A stretch of 12,744 nt of DNA from Gemmatimonadales bacterium UBA2960 (lineage in GTDB: Bacteria > Gemmatimonadota > Gemmatimonadetes > Longimicrobiales > Gaopeijiaceae): the NCBI GenBank assembly GCA_002348465.1, contig DEBI01000029.1, positions 1,626 through 14,369 of the forward strand. The letters are read 5' to 3'. Positions 6,563-12,744 of the stretch are shown here, one piece after another; within the stretch, counting starts at the first letter, position 1; each line of letters opens with the position of its first letter. The position numbers and the translations under genes were made by a program. The notes under the pieces were generated by a model. The model made no database searches. It saw only the letters and a program-made list of their open reading frames with translations, and was not told the origin of the DNA.

Positions 6563-8032
6563 TCACCGCGCTAAGGTACGCACAATCTCATCGATTGCCC
6601 TCCGGACCTGCGATGCGGGCATTCCAGACCCATTTGAAAGAATCGAAAAGGCCACCTCCTCACCAGTTCCTCGCACTATGTAGCCAGAGAGAGAGTTCAC
6701 GTTAGAAATCGTTCCAGTCTTCGCGCGGACCCGGCCCTCCAAGCCCTCAAGCCGGCTCTCCAGCGTCGAACCCTCTTCTCCCGGTGCCGGCATAGCGGCA
6801 CGAAACGCATCCCCCGACTGTGAATTGTGCATTGCGGTGAGGATGCTCACGATCGCACGGGGTGTAACCAAGTTATAGAAAGAGAGGCCAGATCCGTCTC
6901 GGGCATAGAGGTCAGAGGGCCGAACACCAACCTCCTCGACCAGGAATGTCTCGACAACCCCGAGGCCTTCTTCCCAAGAACCTTCAGCTCCATAGCTCTG
7001 CCCCAGCGCCCTCACTACCTGCTCGGTCATCCAGTTCTGGCTAGGCTTCAATATACCAGCCACGATCTCAGACATCGGAGGAGACCTCATGCTGAACACT
7101 GGCTCCACGCGCGAACAGGGTCCGTCTTCTTCCGCCATACTGGGTGCTTGAGCCCTGTCTCCAGAGGGCCAGTGGACGCGCCACCCACCCTCCAGCTCGA
7201 CTCCGACCTCATGAATCGCTCTGGACAGGGCAGCCACCGACTGACGCACGGGATCCCGCATGGCGATCGAGACTGTGTCTACTACCCCGGTCTCCACCTC
7301 ACCTCTCAGAACCACCGCCCGCGACTCAGGTAAATAATCGGCGCGAACCCCGACACCGCTTCCCTCTGGAGCTGTCCTGAGTTCAGAGCGCACAAAATCA
7401 GTTGTCCCAACTGGCGACCAAGTCACAGCGACCGGCGCCCCCGCTGTGGAGCCTGCGGAAACGACCAGCTCAATTTCTCCCTCGTCTATGGCAAATGCAC
7501 CGCCCGTAGACGCGTAACCATAGCGCAAGTCTTCAACTTCCCACGTTGGGCCAACTGTAGCTGAGTCCCACGCGGCAACGTCGACCACCAGGCTCCCGCC
7601 AACATGACGGATTCCACGATCATGCAGGCTATCTGCCATAGCGCGCATTGCCTCCGATCCAGACGTCCAATAACGATCCGACAAAGTCGGGTCTCCTGAT
7701 CCACAAACCACAACATCCCCATCCACAAAGGAGCCATGGGATTCACCCATTAACCCCACACGGGTCTCAAAACGATGCTCTGGACCGAAAAGAGACATCG
7801 CAGCCGCGGTTACTAGAATCTTTTGGTTCGACGCCGGGATGAACTTTTTATCCTCATTGTGCGAGAAAAGCTCCCGACCAGAAGAGAGATCTACTGCGTA
7901 GACACCGACATGTAGCTGGCTGATCGGTTCTGTTTGAAAAAATCCCCGGATCGCTGAAGCGTCTGTCCCACTACCTAGAGGTAACGCGCAGCCGTTGAGC
8001 GCCACGATCAGCCAAATACAGAGTGCCCTCAC
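6563..8032 (-). CDS. dacB: D-alanyl-D-alanine carboxypeptidase/endopeptidase, PBP4 (S13) family lipoprotein
   Basis: 489 residues from a GTG at 8032. All three penicillin-binding motifs are present: SNQK (Ser68 nucleophile, Lys71; context PASNQK), SQN (331-333; context SPPMSEIVAGILKPSQN) and KTG (438-440), plus the S13 block DGSGLSFYNL (379-388). Length fits PBP4/DacB (about 475-490). Family members trim the terminal D-Ala from peptidoglycan stem peptides or cut crosslinks in the periplasm. The N-terminus (MRALCIWLIVALNGC) is hydrophobic and ends in Cys15, so it is probably a lipoprotein, though Asn before the Gly is unusual. The GTG start overlaps the stop of the PLP-enzyme gene (GTGA), implying coupled translation. 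The symbol names the family; the exact physiological role is inferred. Confidence 0.92.
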   Translation of the reverse strand: MRALCIWLIVALNGCALPLGSGTDASAIRGFFQTEPISQLHVGVYAVDLSSGRELFSHNEDKKFIPASNQKILVTAAAMSLFGPEHRFETRVGLMGESHGSFVDGDVVVCGSGDPTLSDRYWTSGSEAMRAMADSLHDRGIRHVGGSLVVDVAAWDSATVGPTWEVEDLRYGYASTGGAFAIDEGEIELVVSAGSTAGAPVAVTWSPVGTTDFVRSELRTAPEGSGVGVRADYLPESRAVVLRGEVETGVVDTVSIAMRDPVRQSVAALSRAIHEVGVELEGGWRVHWPSGDRAQAPSMAEEDGPCSRVEPVFSMRSPPMSEIVAGILKPSQNWMTEQVVRALGQSYGAEGSWEEGLGVVETFLVEEVGVRPSDLYARDGSGLSFYNLVTPRAIVSILTAMHNSQSGDAFRAAMPAPGEEGSTLESRLEGLEGRVRAKTGTISNVNSLSGYIVRGTGEEVAFSILSNGSGMPASQVRRAIDEIVRTLAR

Positions 8033-9255
8033 GCTCGAACGATCTCCATCAGGGCACCCTCGAGCGCATCTAGATCATCCTCAGTATTGAAGTAGTGGGG
8101 TGAGATCCGAAGCGAGCCATCCACACCCTTCTCGTCGTAGTCGATTACAGCATCTATGCGGGTTTGCGAAGACGTATTGATTCCACGACGCCGAAGCTCA
8201 TAAACCAAGCTGGCTGGGTCGTGACCTTCAAAGGAAGCTGTGACGATGGCCCCTAGCTCCCGACCATGGTCCAGAACCTTGACTCTGTCCAGTGTGGAGA
8301 GACGCCGACGCATCTGAGCGGCCAGCGCACACGCACGAGCATGGATCCTCCCAAGTCCGACCTTTTGAGCATACCTGGAGGCGGCTCCAGTCCCAAGCAC
8401 CAACGCCCAAGCGTACTCCCAGGTTTCGAAGCGTCGCGCGTCCGCAGCTGGCTGATAGTGGTCACTATCAACCCAATCGGCTCCTCGCATGTCTGGAAAA
8501 AGCGGCTGGAGGCCAAGGTCAATCACTCGATCAGAAACGTAGAGGAAACCGGCCCCCCGCGGCCCACGCAAGTATTTCCTCGATGTAGCAGAAAAGAAAT
8601 CGCAGCCCATTGCCTCAACGTCGATCGGCATCTGGCCGACAGACTGACAGCCGTCCACCAAATAGAGAACGTTATGATCTCTGCACATAGCACCCACCGC
8701 GTAAACATCTTGCACAAGGCCCGAGTTGGTGGGGATCTGAGTTACCGCTACAAGCTTCGGACGTCTCCGTTGGATTACCTGTTCCATCGCTCCTAGGTCG
8801 ACTCCACCCTCTGGGGCATCTGGAACTCGCACAATTTCAATGCCGAATCGCTCTGCGAGCGACAAGTACTGTATCTGGTTGGAAACGTAATCTTGACGGG
8901 TCGTAGCCAAGACGTCACCTGACTGAAACGGTACGGAGGATAGAGCGGTCACAAAAGAAGCTGTCGCATGCTCTGTCATTGCAAGCCGGCCTACCTGTGC
9001 CCCAACTAGGCCTGCCGTGTCCACATAGGCTTCCTGGATTGTTTCCGTCGCCGCATCAGCTGCTTCATAACCCCCTATGTCAGCTTCAAGCTGTATGTGG
9101 CCCACGACCGCATCTAAGACCACGTTTGGCATAAGGGACGCGCCTGCGCTATTCAGGTGCACCCGGTTCTCGAGCCCTGAAGTTTCCGACCGGTACTGCG
9201 CTATCTCATCAGCAGAGAACGGATCGTGCGATCCGCCACTTACCGTACCGTTCAC
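8029..9255 (-). CDS. Class V PLP-dependent enzyme (aminotransferase / cysteine desulfurase-like)
   Basis: 408 residues from a GTG at 9255. Fold-type I PLP motifs: VHLNSAGASLMP near the N-terminus, LVDGCQSVG with Asp201 (binds the pyridine nitrogen), SATSRKYLRGPRGAGFLYV with Lys227 forming the Schiff base, RRFETWEYA, and SLRISPHYFNTEDD with Arg383 for the substrate carboxylate. These are shared by isopenicillin N epimerase-like, EgtE-like and Csd/SufS-like groups. No egt, isc or suf neighbours are present, so the reaction (C-S lyase, epimerase or aminotransfer) is open. The frame continues upstream to a TTG at 9375, but that codon lies inside a hairpin and the extension looks like neither a usual N-terminus nor a clean signal peptide; the GTG has AAAGG seven bases upstream and gives the normal family start. 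Probably cytoplasmic, in contrast to its exported neighbours. Confidence 0.88.
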   Translation of the reverse strand: MNGTVSGGSHDPFSADEIAQYRSETSGLENRVHLNSAGASLMPNVVLDAVVGHIQLEADIGGYEAADAATETIQEAYVDTAGLVGAQVGRLAMTEHATASFVTALSSVPFQSGDVLATTRQDYVSNQIQYLSLAERFGIEIVRVPDAPEGGVDLGAMEQVIQRRRPKLVAVTQIPTNSGLVQDVYAVGAMCRDHNVLYLVDGCQSVGQMPIDVEAMGCDFFSATSRKYLRGPRGAGFLYVSDRVIDLGLQPLFPDMRGADWVDSDHYQPAADARRFETWEYAWALVLGTGAASRYAQKVGLGRIHARACALAAQMRRRLSTLDRVKVLDHGRELGAIVTASFEGHDPASLVYELRRRGINTSSQTRIDAVIDYDEKGVDGSLRISPHYFNTEDDLDALEGALMEIVRA

Positions 9256-9267
9256 GTCGTCGCCTTT
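9253..9267 (-). promoter_or_regulatory. Ribosome site and GTG start chosen for the PLP enzyme
   Basis: On the minus strand AAAGG (9263-9267) lies seven bases before the GTG (9253-9255). This supports the shorter protein over the TTG start at 9375, which has no clear ribosome site and is buried in a stem-loop. Confidence 0.5.
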
Positions 9268-9361
9268 AGAGGTAGGGTGAGCAGAGGCAACGACAATACA
9301 CGCTGCTGGCGGACTAACCAATAGGAGTTTCAGGCCCGAGGCACAGAGGCAAATACTGAAA

Positions 9362-9391
9362 CGCCCAAACCCCAAGTAAGGGATTTGGGCG
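9362..9391 (-). terminator. Terminator-like or attenuator hairpin between amidohydrolase and PLP genes
   Basis: Minus-strand RNA forms a 12-bp stem (arms 9380-9391 and 9362-9373, one G-U pair) with a 6-nt loop, starting about 50 nt after the amidohydrolase stop. Only a broken U run (UUUCAGUAUUUG) follows, so termination is probably partial. It may reduce expression of the four genes downstream or protect the 3' end of the amidohydrolase mRNA. Confidence 0.55.
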
Positions 9392-9441
9392 CCTCAGTAA
9401 CCATCCTAGATATCATCTTCTGGCTAGGCTGGCATGCTACC

Positions 9442-11079
9442 TCACGGACGATCCTGTTCCGACACCGGGTTGGCCCGCGCCTGACGCACCATCTCACGCA
9501 CATCAGCCAACAACTGCTGTGCATCATAAATGATGCCGTCTTTGACTGTGTATTTGATACCGCCGACAGTTTCTACTTCGCCCGTGGCGTCATTCAACCG
9601 CGGCGTTCCTGTGCCATAGAGCACTTTCAGATTCTCTAGCGGATTTTCTTCGACAATCACCATATCCGCCTTCGCCCCCACCTCTAGCACCCCGAACTGG
9701 AGATCGTTCTCCATGCCCTTCGGCTTGTGTAGCTGAAGCGCCCCGTGATAGGTAGCGGCCCTGATGACCTCTAGGGGATTGAAGCCAGCCTCTCTCAAAA
9801 GCTCCAACTCTCGGATGTAGTCAAAGCCATAGATCTTGTATATAAACCCGGAGTCCGACCCCGTCGTGACCACGCCCCCAGCGTTCTTGTAGTCGTTCAA
9901 AAACGTCATCCATTTCCGATAGAACTGCTGCCAGTGATACTCATCCTCCGTCGTCCAATAAAACCAGTAGGACCCATGCGCTTCACGGCTCGGCTGATAG
10001 AAGTCCCATTGGCTGGGAAGGGTGTAAGCCTCGTGCCACTCTGCTTCTCTGGCGCGCATGACATCCCTGCTTGCCTCGTAAATCGTCATAGTAGGATCAA
10101 TACCGAAATCAAGCTCCAGGAAGCGGTCAATCAACTCATTCCAAGCTTCAGATCCGGGTTCGGCTGATTGGTTCCACAAGCGGCCCACCTGGCCGAAGCG
10201 ATGCTGCTCGTTCTGATAGTTGTAATCAGCCGGATAGTCCTGGATTGTACGACCCTCGAAAAGAGCCTCGAAAAGCCCGTAATAATGGGTCATCATATCG
10301 AGGCCGAGCTCAGCGGCATCGAGAGCGTTCATCCGCGCAACACCAGTTTGCGCCAAATGGGCTACCGTACCCAGTCCATGCTGATGGGCCTCATCAATTA
10401 GAGCCTCCATAATCGCTGGCGGATACGAGGTCAGCTTGAGACCATCTATGCGTGCGCCGTCCACATCCACATTGGCCGCCCAGCGAACCCACTCTCTGGC
10501 CTTTTCAGGTGAATCAACCGCTCCGCGGTCCCACGCCTCACCCGGCCGAGCATATGTGAACATACGAGGCGCTACAATCTCGTTTCGCTCGGAAAGAGCC
10601 TTCTGCTCAAGCGCCCACATCATCGGGCCGTGCCCGACACCTCTTGAGGTGGTGATACCATTGCCCATCCAAAGCTTGTGTACGTACTCCGCCTGAGGAG
10701 CCTTTCCGGCACCCCCAGTGTGCGCGTGCATGTCCACAAGTCCCGGCAAAATGTACATGCCGGACACATCAATCTCTCTTGTCGCGCCATCAGGTCGTCG
10801 GCTCTCATTGATCGGCGCCATTGGAAAGCCTACCGCTCGGATCTCAACAATCCGGTCGTTCTCAACCACGATGTCGACAGGACCGAGAGGCGGCCCGCCC
10901 GCACCGTCGATATAAGTTCCACCTCTTAGGATCAGCCGCTCGTGGGGACCGTCTCCCTCATCTGCACCACGCGGGGTTGTTTCTTCCATTCCGGGCTGTT
11001 GCCCAGCGAGCCCGGCGCTTGAGACCAGAACTGCGGCAAGCGCGCCCAGTAGCAACCGCAGCGGATGATGCCTCTTCAT
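9442..11079 (-). CDS. Secreted imidazolonepropionase-like amidohydrolase
   Basis: 545 residues. A basic n-region, the hydrophobic stretch LLLGALAAVLVSSAGLAG and a likely cut near residue 26 show Sec export. The amidohydrolase fold is plain: the N-terminal beta sandwich (LILRGGTYIDGAGGPPLGPVD) leads to LPGLVDMHAH with metal ligands His118 and His120; Lys215 (DGLKL) is the likely carboxylated bridging lysine; His241 (VAHLAQ) and His265 (MTHYYG) follow; Asp409 (TTGSDSG) is the catalytic Asp; the C-terminus has the usual VLEVGAKADMVIVEENPLENL. Relatives include Xaa-Pro dipeptidases, Xaa-Arg peptidases and other amide or lactam hydrolases; the substrate cannot be assigned. An insert rich in Trp and Tyr (about 280-395) may line the substrate site. 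GGAGGAAAAT precedes the ATG. It lies upstream of the PLP-enzyme gene on the same strand and is divergent from ligA. Confidence 0.93.
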   Translation of the reverse strand: MKRHHPLRLLLGALAAVLVSSAGLAGQQPGMEETTPRGADEGDGPHERLILRGGTYIDGAGGPPLGPVDIVVENDRIVEIRAVGFPMAPINESRRPDGATREIDVSGMYILPGLVDMHAHTGGAGKAPQAEYVHKLWMGNGITTSRGVGHGPMMWALEQKALSERNEIVAPRMFTYARPGEAWDRGAVDSPEKAREWVRWAANVDVDGARIDGLKLTSYPPAIMEALIDEAHQHGLGTVAHLAQTGVARMNALDAAELGLDMMTHYYGLFEALFEGRTIQDYPADYNYQNEQHRFGQVGRLWNQSAEPGSEAWNELIDRFLELDFGIDPTMTIYEASRDVMRAREAEWHEAYTLPSQWDFYQPSREAHGSYWFYWTTEDEYHWQQFYRKWMTFLNDYKNAGGVVTTGSDSGFIYKIYGFDYIRELELLREAGFNPLEVIRAATYHGALQLHKPKGMENDLQFGVLEVGAKADMVIVEENPLENLKVLYGTGTPRLNDATGEVETVGGIKYTVKDGIIYDAQQLLADVREMVRQARANPVSEQDRP

Positions 11080-11105
11080 ATTTTCCTCCGTTTACCCCTT
11101 TCGTT

Positions 11106-11126
11106 TCCGCCATCTTGAATGGCGGA
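11106..11126 (-). promoter_or_regulatory. Leader hairpin before the amidohydrolase gene
   Basis: A perfect 8-bp stem (TCCGCCAT 11106-11113 with ATGGCGGA 11119-11126) and a 5-nt loop lie 27-47 nt upstream of the amidohydrolase ATG, in its probable 5' leader. No T run follows, so it is not a terminator; it could be an operator-like inverted repeat or an mRNA-stabilising stem. The rest of the 213-bp divergent region (11080-11292) has an AT-rich patch near 11229-11243 but no promoter I can assign with confidence. Confidence 0.4.
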
Positions 11127-11292
11127 GAGAGCCGACAAGATCACGGAGCGGCCAGCATTGCGCCACGGCGGCTTCGCAAACCATTCAACCTGCCGCGGTT
11201 TTCTTTCGGTGTAACTCAGCCCCCAAAAAGGTGATATTTATTAGCGCTCAAGAAACGTTGCGCGCGCCAGAGAAACACTATTCCGAACGCCC

Positions 11293-12744
11293 GTGACTGA
11301 CGCCAAGAACGACATTCCGCCAAGAATTCTTGATGAGGCACGCACCCTCCGCTCGGAGTTGAGGCGTCACTCTCGACTCTATTACCAGGAAGCACGCCCA
11401 GAGATCGGAGATGTCGAGTACGACCGACTCTTCCGGCAATTGCAGAAGCTAGAGGACACATACCCAGCGCTTGAGTCCCCAGCCTCACCAACAAAGCGCA
11501 TCGGAGCACCACCACAAGACAAGTTCAAGACGGTAGACCACGTCGCCCCGCTCCTTTCACTCGACTCATCGGAGAAGGCCGAGGACTTTATCCGTTTTGA
11601 TGAGCGTGTTCGAAAAGCACTCGGCGAAGGCGTGGAGAGCCGCTACATCCTTGAGCCAAAGCTGGACGGCGCATCGATTGAGCTCGTTTACGAAAATGGT
11701 GTGCTCACTCGTGCCGTGACTCGCGGCAATGGACAACAAGGGGAGGACGTCACTAAAAACATTCGCACAATCCCGACAGTACCGCTTCGCCTTCTGACTG
11801 AGACACGCCCAGCTCCCGAGTTCCTTGCCCTGCGCGGGGAGGTCCTGATGTACATATCAGATTTCGCTGACTTTAACGCCCGCCTCGCAGCCTCTGGTGC
11901 CGAGCCCTACGCATCACCTCGGAATTCGGCTGCTGGATCGATCCGCCAGCTTGACTCTCGTGTGACGGCATCCCGGAAGCTAGATGTTCTTGTATACGAT
12001 GTGCTGGCAGTTAAAGGAGCTGCCTTCGAGTCGGACCGAGCCGGAGTAGACGCTATCCGAGAATGGGGTTTTCGTGTCCCAGAGCGAATCCGCACGGCTA
12101 CTACGGTCGATGAGGTTCTGGCCTACCATGCAGACTACAACGAGAGACGCGACGACCTAGACTTCGAAATCGACGGAGTCGTGATCAAGCTCGACGACCT
12201 CGCTGCCCGCCGCGCCATGGGGGCTACTTCGCACCATCCTCGTTGGGCGATGGCGATGAAGTTCGCTCCGAGACAGGAAATTACCGTCATCGAGAAGATA
12301 GACATCCAAGTCGGGCGAACCGGGGTTCTAACACCGGTCGCTTGGCTGCGCCCGGTGGTTGTCGGTGGAGTAACGGTCTCACGAGCATCACTCCACAATC
12401 GCGATGAACTTAGAAGGAAAGATTTGAGGGAAGGGGACACCGTGCGAATTCAGCGGGCGGGCGACGTCATTCCCCAAGTAGTAGAGGTGGTTGAACACCA
12501 GCGTGATCGGGCGGAGCCCTTCGAGATGCCCAGCAGATGCCCCGTGTGTGAAAGTGAGGTCTACCAAGAGGGCCCCCGCACTATCTGCCCCAACCGCTTT
12601 GGCTGTCCTGCCCAGCTAAAAGCAAGAATCGTTCACTTTGGCTCCCGATCATGTCTCGACATAGAGGGGCTTGGAGAAGAGACCGCTAACCTTTTGGTCG
12701 ACAAAGGACTCGTGAGCCAACTCGGTGAACTGTTCGACCTGACA
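11293..12744 (+). CDS. ligA: NAD+-dependent DNA ligase LigA, N-terminal part (cut by window edge)
   Basis: The frame runs from a GTG at 11293 to the right edge (484 codons); the HhH remainder and BRCT domain are missing. The GTG is the first ATG, GTG or TTG after an in-frame TAG at 11242; no clear Shine-Dalgarno precedes it. Domain Ia (1-70, with HSRLYYQ and DVEYDRLFRQL) binds NAD+. The adenylation domain has LLSLD, the catalytic Lys123 in EPKLDG, Glu183 (LRGEV), Lys299 (DGVVIKL) and Lys323 (AMKF). The OB fold has QVGRTGVLTPVA and SLHN. The zinc finger is Cys416-x2-Cys419-x12-Cys432-x5-Cys438, followed by helix-hairpin-helix LDIEGLGEETA. It seals nicks in duplex DNA during replication and repair in the cytoplasm. 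Variation: RGNG replaces the usual RGDG at 144-147, and Ser replaces Asn after LLSLD. Confidence 0.97.
   Translation, partial: MTDAKNDIPPRILDEARTLRSELRRHSRLYYQEARPEIGDVEYDRLFRQLQKLEDTYPALESPASPTKRIGAPPQDKFKTVDHVAPLLSLDSSEKAEDFIRFDERVRKALGEGVESRYILEPKLDGASIELVYENGVLTRAVTRGNGQQGEDVTKNIRTIPTVPLRLLTETRPAPEFLALRGEVLMYISDFADFNARLAASGAEPYASPRNSAAGSIRQLDSRVTASRKLDVLVYDVLAVKGAAFESDRAGVDAIREWGFRVPERIRTATTVDEVLAYHADYNERRDDLDFEIDGVVIKLDDLAARRAMGATSHHPRWAMAMKFAPRQEITVIEKIDIQVGRTGVLTPVAWLRPVVVGGVTVSRASLHNRDELRRKDLREGDTVRIQRAGDVIPQVVEVVEHQRDRAEPFEMPSRCPVCESEVYQEGPRTICPNRFGCPAQLKARIVHFGSRSCLDIEGLGEETANLLVDKGLVSQLGELFDLT

Noticed and set aside
8266..8796. 176-codon plus-strand frame
   Set aside because: Antisense to the PLP enzyme, whose motifs are intact on the other strand.
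10821..11234. 137-codon plus-strand frame upstream of ligA
   Set aside because: Mostly antisense to the amidohydrolase signal and N-terminal region; arginine-rich shadow composition and no motif.
1..12744. Search for CRISPR arrays, tRNA or rRNA genes, IS ends and phage genes
   Set aside because: No repeated spacer pattern, cloverleaf, terminal inverted repeats with a transposase, or integrase was seen by eye on either strand.

Overview
The window looks like a chromosomal segment of a Gram-negative bacterium with a crowded cell envelope. Six of the nine genes encode an export signal: three lipoproteins with a clear or likely lipobox, one with a weak lipobox, and two Sec-type signal peptides. 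A seventh is a polytopic membrane peptidase. By eye, base composition is moderate (mid-50s % GC) and even throughout. The mix of secreted penicillin acylase, imidazolonepropionase-like amidohydrolase, M28 peptidase and PHP hydrolase recalls uncultured Gemmatimonadota or related environmental lineages. That placement is inference from gene content only. I see no phage, IS, CRISPR, tRNA or rRNA.

Layout from left to right. (1) 1-986, minus: N-terminal 328 codons of a penicillin acylase-family N-terminal-nucleophile hydrolase, cut by the window edge. (2) 1153-1191: a very strong intrinsic terminator. (3) 1221-2000, minus, and 2290-2847, plus: two divergent lipoproteins of unknown family, separated by a 289-bp region with a hairpin and a candidate promoter. 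(4) 2987-9255, minus: four tightly packed genes, in transcription order a class V PLP-dependent enzyme, a PBP4-type (S13) D-alanyl-D-alanine carboxypeptidase lipoprotein, an ERMP1/Fxna-like M28 peptidase with many membrane helices, and a PHP-domain lipoprotein. Two of the three junctions are 4-bp stop/start overlaps (GTGA, ATGA) and the third is a 28-nt gap. (5) 9442-11079, minus: a secreted amidohydrolase, possibly the first gene of the same transcription unit, with a terminator-like hairpin between it and the PLP gene. (6) 11293 to the right edge, plus: the first 484 codons of NAD+-dependent DNA ligase LigA, divergent from the amidohydrolase.

Working together: the minus-strand genes are mostly envelope hydrolases that cut amide, peptide or phosphoester bonds, plus one cytoplasmic PLP enzyme. 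A reasonable reading, not proven by sequence, is scavenging or remodelling of peptides, peptidoglycan fragments or acylated amines outside the inner membrane, with the PLP enzyme handling an amino-acid-like product inside. LigA is a housekeeping gene and probably unrelated. No clearly new defence or mobile system is visible. The least explained parts are the two orphan lipoproteins, the membrane M28 architecture in its operon, and the hairpins at 2217-2242 and 9362-9391.
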